Positions 33,233 through 42,307 are shown, counted from the stretch's first letter. The stretch is 64,000 bases of DNA from Planctomycetota bacterium (GCA_039819165.1 JBCBSM010000001.1:2232001-2296000); one strand, 5' to 3'. The notes: generated by a model not told the origin, from the letters alone. Numbers and translations are program-made.

Positions 33233-34114
33233 CTACGGACATCCGGCGTCGAAGGCGTTCTGGTAGGCGAGGAAGTCGAAGATCGTCAGTTCGCCGTCGC
33301 CGTCGAGGTCGGCCCGCGGATCGCCCGCATCGAAGAGGTTCTGGAAGGCCAGGAAGTCGAAGATGGTCAGCAGCCCGTCGCCGTCGAGGTCGGTCGGGCA
33401 GGGCGCGGGATCGAATACGTTGGCGCACACGAAGAAGCTTGCCGCCGCCAGGCTGTCCTGCACCTCGTCGAAGCCCGCGGTCTCGTCGGTGGCGATCGCT
33501 TCGATGCGCAGCTCGTAGCGACCGGCATCGAGGTCGATCACGATCGTGTCGTTGGACTCGATTCGTACCTCCGTGCCCGCGTCGTCTAGCACGGCCGATT
33601 CCTCGAAGAGGATCTCGCCCGTGTCGAGGTTGGTCAGCGCCAGCGACGCCGAGGCGTCGCCCGGGCGATCCCGGGAGACGTCGCCGCCGAAGCGGTCGTC
33701 GACGAGCAGATTGAACTCGTCCATCTCGAATCGCGAGCCCGCGCCGACGGCGAACTCCAGCACGTAGGTGCTGCGGGCGGCGGCGTCGCCCAGCCCCTGG
33801 ATGAACAGCTGCGCGACGGCCGAACCGCTCGCGTCGATCACGTCCTCGCCCGGGCGGAAGCCGGGCTGGAAGAAGCTCCGCTGGCTGGCGCTCGACCGAT
33901 TGGACGCGAAGGGCGGCACGACCGCCGACGCGGAGGCGGTCTCCTCGAAGAGGCCCGGCTGGCTCGACTCGAACGCCTCCTCGTCGGTCACCGGATCATC
34001 GAAGACCAGCGACAGTGCGTCGGCCGTTACGCCGCGCTCGATGGTGCGATCCTGGGCGCATGCGTGCGGTGCGAGAACCGCCATTGCGGCGCCGATAATC
34101 GTGGTGCGAATCAT
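33233..34114 (-). CDS. Secreted protein with C-terminal dockerin-like domain
   Basis: 293 residues. The signal peptide is MIRTTIIGAAMAVLAPHACAQ. The middle is beta-rich with STYVLEFAVGAGSRFEMDEF, ALTNLDTGEILFEE and DAGRYELRIEAIATDETAGF, resembling bacterial pre-peptidase or carbohydrate-binding beta-sandwiches but matching none clearly. The tail starts CPTDLDGDGLLTIFDFLAF and ends DAGCP, a complete two-repeat dockerin-like domain. The stop lies five bases from the stop of the convergent anti-sigma gene. Confidence 0.82.
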   Translation of the reverse strand: MIRTTIIGAAMAVLAPHACAQDRTIERGVTADALSLVFDDPVTDEEAFESSQPGLFEETASASAVVPPFASNRSSASQRSFFQPGFRPGEDVIDASGSAVAQLFIQGLGDAAARSTYVLEFAVGAGSRFEMDEFNLLVDDRFGGDVSRDRPGDASASLALTNLDTGEILFEESAVLDDAGTEVRIESNDTIVIDLDAGRYELRIEAIATDETAGFDEVQDSLAAASFFVCANVFDPAPCPTDLDGDGLLTIFDFLAFQNLFDAGDPRADLDGDGELTIFDFLAYQNAFDAGCP

Positions 34115-34237
34115 GACTCTCCTCCCGGTGGGGCCGATGATCCCGATGCAATGCTTGGCCCGATCGCATGGTAATCGGCCGGACGGCCGGCTTCGAGCGG
34201 GACTTCCCGTCCGCTCGCGGCTCTATCCTGTCTGCCC

Positions 34238-35308
34238 ATGACCACCACCCGCCCCCGCATCCTCACCGGCGATACGCCTACGGGCCTGCTGCACCTGGGC
34301 CACTTCGTGGGCAGCCTCGAGAGCCGCGTGGCGATGCAGGACGACTACGACTGCTACTTCCTCATCGCCAACATGCACGCGTACACCACGCGGGCCGAGG
34401 ATCCGGCGTCCATCCGCCGCAGCACCATCGAGATCGTCAAGGACTGGATCGCCGTCGGCATGGACCCCGAGCGCAGCACCTTCGTGCTGCAGACCGAGGT
34501 CCCCGCGATCGCCGAGTTGACGTGGTACTTCGCGATGCTGCTGCCCTTCAACCGGGTGATGCGCAACCCCACGCTCAAGACCGAGATCGACAGCAAGGGG
34601 CTGGGCGATACCTACTCCTTCGGCTTCCCGATGTACGCCGTTGGCCAGTGCGCCGACATCCTCAGCTTCCGCCCCGAGTGGGTGCCCGTGGGCGAGGACC
34701 AGGTGGCCCACATCGAGATGTGCCGCGAGGCGGCCCGCCGCTTCAACCAGGTCTACTGCGGCGTCGATCCCCACGCCGAGGACGACGAGCACGAGAGCCT
34801 GGGCGGCGTGTTCCCCATCCCCAAGGCCAAGGTCGGCCGCGTGGGCCGGCTCGTCGGCACGGATGGCACGCACAAGATGTCCAAGAGCCTCAACAACGCC
34901 ATCTTCCTGAGCGATTCCTTCAAGCAGATCAAGAAGAAGATGGGCCAGCTCTACACGGGCCGCCAGGCCCTCGACGAGCCAGGCGACGTGCACAACGCAC
35001 TGTTCGAGTACGTCCACGCCTTCATCCGCGACGACGAGCGCGTGGCCGAGCTCGAACGCCGGTACGCCGCGGGCGACAACATCGGCGACGGCCACATCAA
35101 GGTCGAGGTGGCCGAGCACATCGATAAGCTCCTCGAGCCCATGCGCGAGCGCCGGGCCGAGCTGGACGGCGACGCCGGCGACGAGCGGGTGATCGAGCTG
35201 CTCCGGGAGCATGCCGCGAAGGCCAACACGCTGGCCGAGGACACGCTGCGGCGGGCGAAGGAAGCGATGAAGCTGGACCTGATCGAGCGCCAGCTCCGCT
35301 TCGAGTAG
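34238..35308 (+). CDS. trpS: Tryptophan-tRNA ligase
   Basis: 356 residues. The HIGH motif is HLGH (19-22) after LTGDTPTGLL, and KMSKS is intact in GTHKMSKSLNNAIFL near residue 213. Class I core segments FLIANMHAYTT, FPMYAVGQCADIL and VGEDQVAHIEMCREAARRFN are present. It charges tRNA-Trp, whose only gene in the window is at 18765. miaA follows after ten bases, so both may share a transcript. Confidence 0.96.
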   Translation: MTTTRPRILTGDTPTGLLHLGHFVGSLESRVAMQDDYDCYFLIANMHAYTTRAEDPASIRRSTIEIVKDWIAVGMDPERSTFVLQTEVPAIAELTWYFAMLLPFNRVMRNPTLKTEIDSKGLGDTYSFGFPMYAVGQCADILSFRPEWVPVGEDQVAHIEMCREAARRFNQVYCGVDPHAEDDEHESLGGVFPIPKAKVGRVGRLVGTDGTHKMSKSLNNAIFLSDSFKQIKKKMGQLYTGRQALDEPGDVHNALFEYVHAFIRDDERVAELERRYAAGDNIGDGHIKVEVAEHIDKLLEPMRERRAELDGDAGDERVIELLREHAAKANTLAEDTLRRAKEAMKLDLIERQLRFE

Positions 35309-35318
35309 CGAACGAGCC

Positions 35319-36308
35319 GTGGCAACAGCCGCACCCACGCCCATCGTTCCGGTGATCGCCGGTCCCACCGCCGGCGGCAAGACCGAGATCGCGATCGCGT
35401 GCGCACGCCTCGGCGCCGAGCGCGGTGCGCCGGGCGAGATAATCTCCGCTGACGCCTTCCAGATCTATCGCGGCATGGACATCGGCACCGGCAAGGCGCC
35501 CCAAGCCGAACGCGATCCGTCGCAAGGCGGCGTGCCGCACCACCTCATCGACATCGTCGAGCCGATGGAGCGGTTCACGGTTGCCGACTGGCTTGCGCGC
35601 GCGGCAGAGGCGATCGCGGACATCGAGGTACGCGGCGGCTGGCCGATCGTCGCCGGCGGCACGCACCTCTACGTCAAGGCGCTGCTCGACGGGCTGTTCG
35701 AGGGGCCGCCCGCGGACGAGGCGCTCCGCGCGGAGCTCCGCGCCCTCGGCCTTCCCGCGCTGCGCGAGGAGCTGGGCCGCGTCGACCCGGCCTCGGCGGC
35801 GCGCATCGACGCCAACGACGAGCGGCGGACCATCCGCGCCCTGGAGGTCTGGCGGCTGACGGGGCGGACCATCAGCGACTGCCAGCGGCAGTGGGACTCG
35901 GCCGAGCCCAGCGGGCCGCTGCACGGCCGGGCGCTGCTGGTGGTGCTCGACTGGTCGGCCGAGTCCATCAATCGCCGCATCAACGCTCGCGTGCGCGCCA
36001 TGCTGGAGGCCGGCCTCGCCGGGGAGGTCCGGCGGCTGGATGAGGCCGGACGGCTGGGGCCCCAGGCCCGCGAGGCCCTGGGCTACAAGCAGCTGCTGGG
36101 GGCGGCACAATCCGGGTTTTCCCTGGATAGCGCCGCCGAGCGGATCAAGATCGAAACCCGCCGATTCGCCAAGAACCAGCGAACGTGGCTGCGGCGGCTG
36201 GTGGCCTCGCCGCCCGGCGGAGCGTCGATCCTGCGGGTTGATCCCGAAAACCGGGATCCGGGTGAGATCGCGCAAGGCATTGTCAAACATTGTTTTACGA
36301 TAGAATGA
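35319..36308 (+). CDS. miaA: tRNA dimethylallyltransferase MiaA
   Basis: 329 residues from GTG. The P-loop is GPTAGGKT (15-22). Conserved segments EIISADAFQIYRGMDIGTGK, HHLIDIVEP, IVAGGTHLYVKALLDGL, and the C-terminal EALGYKQLLG and RFAKNQRTWLRRL match the family. It adds a dimethylallyl group to A37 of tRNAs reading U-starting codons, among them tRNA-Trp; it is encoded next to trpS. The 3' end overlaps the AT-rich region with CATTGT repeats. Confidence 0.94.
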   Translation: MATAAPTPIVPVIAGPTAGGKTEIAIACARLGAERGAPGEIISADAFQIYRGMDIGTGKAPQAERDPSQGGVPHHLIDIVEPMERFTVADWLARAAEAIADIEVRGGWPIVAGGTHLYVKALLDGLFEGPPADEALRAELRALGLPALREELGRVDPASAARIDANDERRTIRALEVWRLTGRTISDCQRQWDSAEPSGPLHGRALLVVLDWSAESINRRINARVRAMLEAGLAGEVRRLDEAGRLGPQAREALGYKQLLGAAQSGFSLDSAAERIKIETRRFAKNQRTWLRRLVASPPGGASILRVDPENRDPGEIAQGIVKHCFTIE

Positions 36309-36316
36309 CTCATTGT
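36278..36316 (+). promoter_or_regulatory. AT-rich segment with three CATTGT direct repeats before topA
   Basis: CATTGT occurs at 36278, 36288 and 36311, with spacing of 10 and 23 bases, so the first two lie on the same DNA face. TTGTCA (36280-36285) and TAGAAT (36301-36306) could be -35 and -10 boxes, but the spacer is only 15 bases. It is the only AT-rich patch in the region and overlaps the miaA end, so it is a plausible control region for topA. Confidence 0.35.
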
Positions 36317-36488
36317 TGTCAAGAAGCTGTCCACACCGATTCCCGCCGATCGCTCGAATAGCGTCCCGGGCGTAGCCGATTGGTAGCGAGCGCCGGTGGC
36401 GTTCCGCGAGGCCCGCTGGGGGCACCTTGACATCGCCCCGGCGGGCTGATTCCCTAGGTCGCCGCCGGCGGGCGGAAGCGTGCAGTCC

Positions 36489-39344
36489 ATGGCAAAGAAG
36501 ACGACCAAGAAGACGAGCAAGAGGACCTCCAAGAAGGTCTCGAAGAAGACCTCGAAGAAGGTCTCCAAGAAGGCCGCGGGCCGGTCGGCGGCCGGTGCGG
36601 GCCGACGGTCCAGCCGAGGCACGGGCTACAAGGCCGGCCAGGCCAAGGGCCGCGACCTGGTCATCGTCGAGAGCCCCAGCAAGGCCAAGACCATCAACAA
36701 GTACCTGGGCGACGGCTACGTCGTCCTGGCCAGCGTCGGCCATGTGCGGGACCTGCCCGAGAAGGCCGAGAAGGGCGACAAGAGCCCCGTGCCGGGCGTC
36801 GCCCTCGAGAAGCGCTTCACCCCGAGCTACCAGGTGCTCAGCGGCAAGGAAGCCGTGATGCGGGAGCTCAAGCGGGCCGCCAAGGACGCCCAGAGCGAGG
36901 GCGGCAGCGTCTGGTTCGCCACCGACCTCGACCGCGAGGGCGAGGCCATCGCCTGGCACCTGGCCGACGAGATCGGCATCGACGCCGCGGACGCCAAGCG
37001 GGTGGTCTTCGCGGCCATCACGAAGAACGAGATCTCCCGCGCGTTCCAGAACCCGCACGCCATCGATCTCGACAAGGTCAACGCCCAGCAGGCGCGGCGG
37101 ATCCTGGACCGCATCGTGGGCTACCAGGTCAGCCCGCTGCTCTGGAAGAAGGTCACCCGCGGGCTGAGCGCGGGCCGCGTGCAGAGCGTCGCGGTGCGGC
37201 TGGTCGTCGAGCGGGAGCGGGCCATCCGCGCGTTCGTGCCCGACGAGAGCTGGAGCGTTACCGCGTGCTTCGCGGGCGACGAGAAGTCGGCCCGGGGACT
37301 GCTGCCGCAGTGGGCGCGGCTGCTCGCGCAGCGGGACGACAAGGGCAACCCGCCGCCGCTCAAGAAGCAGAACGCCTGGCTGGCCGAGCACGGGGCGCTC
37401 CGCGCCGAACTGATCGAGATCGACGGCGAGAAGTTCGAGGTGCTACAGGAAGGCCGGCTCGACCCCGACGCCGAGGCGGACGTCAGCGCCGAGAAGTTCC
37501 GCAAGGCCGGCACCTGCGACGTCACCCCCGGCGTGGTCTCCGCCCTCGAGAAGGCGGGGATGACCCAGATCGAGACCCACGTCGAGGAGGACGCGTCGGG
37601 CCGCGGGCCGGCCCGCTGGCGGCGGACCATCACGGGCGTGGCCGACCCGGCCATGGCATGGAGCGTCCGCTCGATCGAGACCAAGCGCACCAGCAGCCGG
37701 CCGCCCGCGCCGTTCATCACCTCGACCATGCAGCAGGCCGCCAGCAGCCGCCTGGGCTTCGGCGCCCGCCGCACGATGGGCGCCGCCCAGCAGCTCTATG
37801 AGGGCATCGACATCCCGGGCGAGGGGCCCGTTGGCCTGATCACCTACATGCGGACGGACTCGACCCACATCGCGGGCGAGGCGCTGAACATGGCCCGTGA
37901 CCACATCGCCAGGACCTACGGCGACGACTACCTGCCCGAGAAGCCCAACTTCTTCGGCTCGTCCAACAAGAGCGCGCAGGAGGCCCACGAGGCCATCCGC
38001 CCCACCAACGTTGCATACACGCCCGACATGGTCCGCCGGGTGCTCAAGAACAAGCCCGACCTCGCGCGGCTGTACGAGCTGATCTGGCAGCGCTTCGTCG
38101 CGTGCCAGATGGCCAACGCGCAGTGGGACGCCACCACCGTGCTCATCGACGGCGGCAAGGATGCGACCCTCACTTTCAAGGCCAGCGGCCGCGTGCTGGT
38201 CTTCGACGGCTTCTACAGGGTTGCCGGCGTGCCCACCGCGAGCGACGAGGCGACGCTGCCCGAGCTGCGCGAGCAGGACGCGCTGCACGCCTTCGCCATC
38301 GAGCCGCGGCAGCGCTTCACCAGCCCGCCGGCCCGCTACACCGAGGCCAGCCTCATCAAGACGCTGGAGAGCGAGGGCATCGGCCGCCCCAGCACCTACG
38401 CGAGCATCGTGCAGACCATCCAGGATCGCAAGTACGTGGACCTGCTCGAGCGGCGCTTCCACGCGACCGACCTGGGCGAAGTCGTCACCGACAAGCTCGT
38501 CGAGGCCTTCCCCCGCATCCTCGACGTTGGCTACACCCGCGAGATGGAGGCCGAGCTCGACAAGGTCGAGGACGAGCATCTCGACTGGATCGAGATGCTC
38601 GAGCGGTTTTATGGGCCGTTCAGGAAGAGCCTGGAGGCCGCCGAGGAAAACCTCCAGCACGCCAAGGCCGAGACGCAGCCCAGCGACTACCTGTGCCCCC
38701 GCGACGGGGCGCCGCTGGTCTACCGCTTCGGCAAGAACGGCCGGTTCCTGAGCTGCTCCCGCTACCCCGACTGCGACTACGCCTGCCCGGTCGACCGCTA
38801 CGGCAAGCCCCGCCCCGTCGAGTACGTCGACGTGCGCTGCCCCAAGACCGGTCGGCCCATGGTCCACCGCACGGGCCGCTTCGGGCCGTTCATCGCGACC
38901 GACCTGGCCGAGGGCGAGAGCCCGGGCGACGGCATGATCCTCAACGTCGACAAGAAGGGCTACGTGACGGCCCCCGCGCCCCCGCCGCTGGAGACCGACC
39001 TGCCGTGCCCCCTCTGCGAGAGCCCGCTGAACCTCCGCAACGGGCTCCGCGGCCCGTGGCTGGGCTGCTCGCGCTTCCCCAAGTGCCGCGGCCGCGGCAA
39101 GTGGGCCGAGCTGGACGACGCGAAGAAGAAGGCCCTCGAGGACGCGCTCGAGGCGCACGAGCGCGCCCACCCCATCCCGATCATCCGCCGCCTCGACGGC
39201 ACGCCGCTGACCGACGCCAAGGGCAAGCCCCTGGAGGGCGCCCCCAAGGTCGAGCAGCTCGTGCTGCAAGAGACGCCCGAGGAGGCGGTGAGCAGCCACG
39301 CCGGCCCGATCCACAAGGACGAGAAGCTGGCGAAGTCGGCGTAG
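36489..39344 (+). CDS. topA: DNA topoisomerase I
   Basis: 951 residues from MAKKTTKK. The first 30 residues are a Lys/Ser/Thr-rich tail (KKTSK, KKVSK repeated), then the Toprim domain IVESPSKAKTINKYLG near 60-75, with DLDREGEAIAWHLADEIG as the acidic metal site. The active-site Tyr is Y453 in LITYMRTDSTH. Two Cys4 zinc ribbons (CPRDGAPLVYRFGKNGRF...CSRYPDC and CPLCESPLNLRNGLRGPWL...CSRFPKC) flank a topoisomerase ribbon-like unit with fewer Cys. It relaxes negative supercoils. The lysine tail is an extra nucleic-acid-binding element. Confidence 0.95.
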   Translation: MAKKTTKKTSKRTSKKVSKKTSKKVSKKAAGRSAAGAGRRSSRGTGYKAGQAKGRDLVIVESPSKAKTINKYLGDGYVVLASVGHVRDLPEKAEKGDKSPVPGVALEKRFTPSYQVLSGKEAVMRELKRAAKDAQSEGGSVWFATDLDREGEAIAWHLADEIGIDAADAKRVVFAAITKNEISRAFQNPHAIDLDKVNAQQARRILDRIVGYQVSPLLWKKVTRGLSAGRVQSVAVRLVVERERAIRAFVPDESWSVTACFAGDEKSARGLLPQWARLLAQRDDKGNPPPLKKQNAWLAEHGALRAELIEIDGEKFEVLQEGRLDPDAEADVSAEKFRKAGTCDVTPGVVSALEKAGMTQIETHVEEDASGRGPARWRRTITGVADPAMAWSVRSIETKRTSSRPPAPFITSTMQQAASSRLGFGARRTMGAAQQLYEGIDIPGEGPVGLITYMRTDSTHIAGEALNMARDHIARTYGDDYLPEKPNFFGSSNKSAQEAHEAIRPTNVAYTPDMVRRVLKNKPDLARLYELIWQRFVACQMANAQWDATTVLIDGGKDATLTFKASGRVLVFDGFYRVAGVPTASDEATLPELREQDALHAFAIEPRQRFTSPPARYTEASLIKTLESEGIGRPSTYASIVQTIQDRKYVDLLERRFHATDLGEVVTDKLVEAFPRILDVGYTREMEAELDKVEDEHLDWIEMLERFYGPFRKSLEAAEENLQHAKAETQPSDYLCPRDGAPLVYRFGKNGRFLSCSRYPDCDYACPVDRYGKPRPVEYVDVRCPKTGRPMVHRTGRFGPFIATDLAEGESPGDGMILNVDKKGYVTAPAPPPLETDLPCPLCESPLNLRNGLRGPWLGCSRFPKCRGRGKWAELDDAKKKALEDALEAHERAHPIPIIRRLDGTPLTDAKGKPLEGAPKVEQLVLQETPEEAVSSHAGPIHKDEKLAKSA

Positions 39345-39382
39345 GCGGACGGGCGTCGGCATTCGGCGAATCGGGCTCCCAT

Positions 39383-39519
39383 CGAGCCGCGTGGGTACGC
39401 ACGCGGACCAACGCATGTCGTTCGTGTCGGTCGGTTCGCAATGGGCACGAGTTGCTGAACGCTTGTCTCTCCCGGACTACCCGGTTGGTCTAGGTCCGCG
39501 TGCGTACCCACGCGGCTCG
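39383..39519. repeat. 27-bp perfect inverted repeat made of two palindromic units
   Basis: The left arm (39383-39409) and right arm (39493-39519) are exact reverse complements, 83 bases apart. Each arm is itself a near-palindrome CCGCGTGG-GTAC-GCACGCGG preceded by CGAG. The arrangement, two head-to-head REP-like units, resembles a BIME. The same core occurs at 7334 and 41085. It lies between topA and the cystathionine synthase gene. No transposase (RAYT) is in the window. Confidence 0.7.
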
Positions 39520-39528
39520 GACGATCTG

Positions 39529-39612
39529 CCCCATTGCCCATTGCCCATTGCCCATTGCCCATTGCCCGGTGCCCGATGCCCAGTGCCCGGTGCCCGGTGC
39601 CCGGTGCCCGCT
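39529..39612. repeat. Heptamer tandem repeat, 12 units
   Basis: Twelve 7-base units in a row: one CCCCATT, four GCCCATT, then GCCCGGT, GCCCGAT, GCCCAGT, three GCCCGGT and GCCCGCT. It ends 22 bases before the ATG of the cystathionine synthase gene and occupies the place of its promoter or leader. A change in copy number would move the promoter-start distance by seven bases each time. Confidence 0.85.
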
Positions 39613-39634
39613 CACCCCGCTCCTACCCTTCCCC

Positions 39635-41071
39635 ATGCCCACGTTCGACCACATCCTCGACGCCATCGGCGACACGCCGCTCGTGAAGCTCAATGCCGTC
39701 GTGCCCGCTTCCGGGCCGAACGGAACGCCCGCCGCCGTGTACGCCAAGTGCGAGTTCCTCAACCCCGCGGGCAGCATCAAGGACAGGATGGCCTGGCACA
39801 TCATCCGCCGGGCCGAGGAGGAGGGCCTCCTGAAGCCCGGTGGGACAATCGTCGAGAACACCAGCGGCAACACGGGCGCCGGTGCGGCCATGGCGGCGGC
39901 GGCGCGGGGCTATCGCGCGGTGTTCACCATGCCCGACAAGATGAGCCAGGAGAAGATCGACGCGCTGCGGGCGTTCGGCGCCGAGGTCATCATCACGCCC
40001 ACCGACGTGCCGGGCGACAGCCCCGACCACTACGTCAACGTCGCCAAGCGCGTGGCCGAGGAGACGCCCGGCGCCTTCTACATGGACCAGTACCACAGCC
40101 AGTGGAACATCGAGGCCCACGAGCAGAGCACCGGGCCCGAGCTCTACCGCCAGAGCCAGGAGGCCTGGGGCGAGCAGGCCGACGCCATCGTCGTGGGCAC
40201 GGGCACGGGCGGCACGATCTCGGGCATCGGTCGGTACTTCAAGAAGAAGGGCGCGCCCACGCTCATCGTCGGTGTCGATCCGCTGGGCTCGGTGCACTAC
40301 AGCGTGTTCCACACGGGCGAGGCCAGCACGCCCTACGTCTACAAGGTGGAAGGGCTGGGCGAGGACATCGTCTGCCGTGCGTTCGATCCGTCGGTCGTCG
40401 ACGAGATGCACCAGGTCAGTGACTACGAGTGCTTCACGATGGCCCGCCGGCTGATCCGCGAGGAGGGCCTGTACTGCGGGGGTTCGAGCGGTGGCATGGT
40501 GCACGTGGCCATCGAGGTCGCGCAGCGGCTCGGGGCGGGCAAGAACGTCATCGCCATCTGCCCGGACTCCGCCGGTCGCTACATCACCAAGTACCTCCGG
40601 GACGACTGGATGAAGATGCACGGCTTCCTCGAGCCGCCGCGCGGGCTGGGCGTCGTGGGCGACCTCATCCCCGAGGGCACCAAGGTCATCACGGCGGCCG
40701 AGGATCGCACATTGGGCGAGGTGATCGAGACGATGCGGACGCGGGGCATCAGCCAGGTGCCGATCGTCGATGCGGGCGGCAAGCCCCTGGGCATGGTGCA
40801 CGAGATCGACATCCTGCGGGGCCTGCAATCCGGCGACGTGGACACCAGCACGCCCGTGCGCGCCATCGAGACCCAGATCGGCGGCATCCTGCCCCCCACC
40901 GCCCGCGTGGAGGAGCTCTACGGCGTGTTCGCGGCCGACCAGGCGGCCATCGTCGTCAGCGAAGGTCGGCTCGTCGGCGTGCTCAGCGAGATCGACCTCA
41001 TCGAGTACCTGGCCCGCCAGGGCAACCACGAGCCGTCGCACGACACCACGCCGAGCCCGGCGCACGCCTAA
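39635..41071 (+). CDS. Cystathionine beta-synthase / cysteine synthase with CBS pair
   Basis: 478 residues from MPTFDHIL. The PLP domain is fold type II: NPAGSIKDRM contains the PLP lysine K49, ENTSGNTGAGAAM binds phosphate, and GTGTGGTISGIGRYFK is the second PLP loop. Two CBS motifs follow about residue 350 to the end (VITAAEDRTLGEVIETM, RGISQVPIVDAGGKPLGMV, VVSEGRLVGVLSEIDLIEYL). The reaction is serine (or O-acetylserine) plus homocysteine or sulfide. Given the next gene, reverse transsulfuration to cysteine is likely. The reading frame continues upstream through the heptamer repeat but is not believed coding. Confidence 0.9.
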   Translation: MPTFDHILDAIGDTPLVKLNAVVPASGPNGTPAAVYAKCEFLNPAGSIKDRMAWHIIRRAEEEGLLKPGGTIVENTSGNTGAGAAMAAAARGYRAVFTMPDKMSQEKIDALRAFGAEVIITPTDVPGDSPDHYVNVAKRVAEETPGAFYMDQYHSQWNIEAHEQSTGPELYRQSQEAWGEQADAIVVGTGTGGTISGIGRYFKKKGAPTLIVGVDPLGSVHYSVFHTGEASTPYVYKVEGLGEDIVCRAFDPSVVDEMHQVSDYECFTMARRLIREEGLYCGGSSGGMVHVAIEVAQRLGAGKNVIAICPDSAGRYITKYLRDDWMKMHGFLEPPRGLGVVGDLIPEGTKVITAAEDRTLGEVIETMRTRGISQVPIVDAGGKPLGMVHEIDILRGLQSGDVDTSTPVRAIETQIGGILPPTARVEELYGVFAADQAAIVVSEGRLVGVLSEIDLIEYLARQGNHEPSHDTTPSPAHA

Positions 41072-41084
41072 CACTCCGTCCGAG

Positions 41085-41104
41085 CCGCGTGCGTGAGCAC
41101 GCGG
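41085..41104. repeat. REP-like GTGA-loop hairpin between transsulfuration genes
   Basis: CCGCGTGC-GTGA-GCACGCGG is a perfect 8-bp palindrome with a GNRA-type loop, preceded by CGAG. It has the same head and core as the units at 39383 and 7334. It sits in the 78-base gap between two co-oriented genes and could modulate their relative expression. Confidence 0.65.
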
Positions 41105-41149
41105 GCCACCGCCCGGCTGCCGGCGTCTCGCTGCGAGGGAACACGAACC

Positions 41150-42307
41150 ATGAAGATCGATGACAGCGCCGGTTTCGGCACCAAGGCCATCCACGCCGGG
41201 CAGCAGCCCGACCCCTCCACCGGCGCGATCGCCGTGCCCGTCTACCAGACCTCGACGTACGTGCAGCAGTCGCCGGGCAAGATCGTCGGCGAGTACGACT
41301 ACAGCCGCGCCGCCAACCCGACGCGGGCGGCGCTCGAGGCCAACCTCGCGGCCCTCGAGGGCGGCGCACACGGGCTGGCGTATTCCTCGGGCGTGGCCGC
41401 CACCGGCGCGGTGCTGCACCTGCTGAGCGCCGGCGACCACGTGCTGCTGTGCGACGACGTCTACGGCGGCACCAACCGGCTCTTCCACCGGGTGTTCGCG
41501 CAGCTGGGCATCGAGACGACGCTCGTGGACATGACCGACCACGACGCCGCGCGCGCGGCGATCCGCGACAACACGAGGCTGGTGTGGATCGAGACGCCCA
41601 CCAACCCCACGCTCAAGGTCGTGGATATCGCGGTGATGGCCGAGATCGCGCACAAGAGCAAGGCCATCGTCGCCGTCGACAACACCTTCTCGAGCCCATA
41701 CCTCCAGCAGCCGCTGAGGCTGGGCGCCGACATCGTGTGCCACAGCCTGACCAAGTACATCGGCGGGCATAGCGACGCCATCGGCGGTGCGCTCATCACC
41801 AGCGACGACGATCTGCACCAGCGGCTCAAGTTCCTGCAGCTCTCCGAGGGTGCCGTGCCCGGCATCAACGAGTGCTTCCTGTTCCTGCGGAGCACCAAGA
41901 CGCTGCACGTCCGCATGGACCGCCACTGCGCCAACGCCCGGGCGGTGGCCGACCACCTCGTGGCGCACGACAAGGTCGAGAAGGTGGTCTACCCGGGGCT
42001 GGAGAGCCACCCGCAGCACGCCGTCGCGGCGAAGCAGATGCGCGGCTTCGGCGGCATGGTGACGATCTACCTGAAGGGCGGCCTCGATGAGTCCCGCGCC
42101 TTCCTCGAGAAACTGCGGATCTTCGCGCTCGCCGAATCGCTGGGCGGCGTGGAGAGCCTCGTCGATCACCCGGCCATCATGACGCACGCCAGCGTGCCCG
42201 CCGACCAGCGCAGGACGCTGGGCATCACCGACAACCTGGTGCGGCTGAGCGTGGGCATCGAGGAGGTCGGCGACCTGATCGCGGACCTGGACCGGGCGTT
42301 GGGATGA
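41150..42307 (+). CDS. Cystathionine gamma-lyase / gamma-synthase family PLP enzyme
   Basis: 385 residues from MKIDDSAGF. Family signatures: FGTKAIHAGQQPDPSTGA, YSRAANPTRAALEANLA, the PLP lysine K202 in CHSLTKYIGGHSDAIGG, and the C-terminal ADQRRTLGITDNLVRLSVGIE. Fold type I, Cys/Met metabolism family. Paired with the upstream beta-synthase it most likely acts as cystathionine gamma-lyase (reverse transsulfuration), but gamma-synthase cannot be excluded from sequence. The stop overlaps the next ATG by four bases. Confidence 0.92.
   Translation: MKIDDSAGFGTKAIHAGQQPDPSTGAIAVPVYQTSTYVQQSPGKIVGEYDYSRAANPTRAALEANLAALEGGAHGLAYSSGVAATGAVLHLLSAGDHVLLCDDVYGGTNRLFHRVFAQLGIETTLVDMTDHDAARAAIRDNTRLVWIETPTNPTLKVVDIAVMAEIAHKSKAIVAVDNTFSSPYLQQPLRLGADIVCHSLTKYIGGHSDAIGGALITSDDDLHQRLKFLQLSEGAVPGINECFLFLRSTKTLHVRMDRHCANARAVADHLVAHDKVEKVVYPGLESHPQHAVAAKQMRGFGGMVTIYLKGGLDESRAFLEKLRIFALAESLGGVESLVDHPAIMTHASVPADQRRTLGITDNLVRLSVGIEEVGDLIADLDRALG

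Noticed and set aside
39383-39519. MITE or IS end from the 27-bp inverted repeat
   Set aside because: No target-site duplication is seen and each arm is itself a palindrome shared with single copies elsewhere, so a REP/BIME reading fits better.
39529-39612. CRISPR array
   Set aside because: Contiguous 7-base units with no spacers; no cas genes in the window.
39500-39634. N-terminal extension of cystathionine synthase through the heptamer array
   Set aside because: The translation is a meaningless CPLPIAH-type repeat, and the family N-terminus begins at MPTFDHIL.
41072-41149. SAM riboswitch before the transsulfuration lyase gene
   Set aside because: Only a simple 8-bp hairpin is present, which belongs to the repeated palindrome family.
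39623-42187. 854-residue open frame antisense to the transsulfuration genes
   Set aside because: Arg/His/Asp-rich shadow of two well-recognised PLP enzyme genes; no start site or motif of its own.
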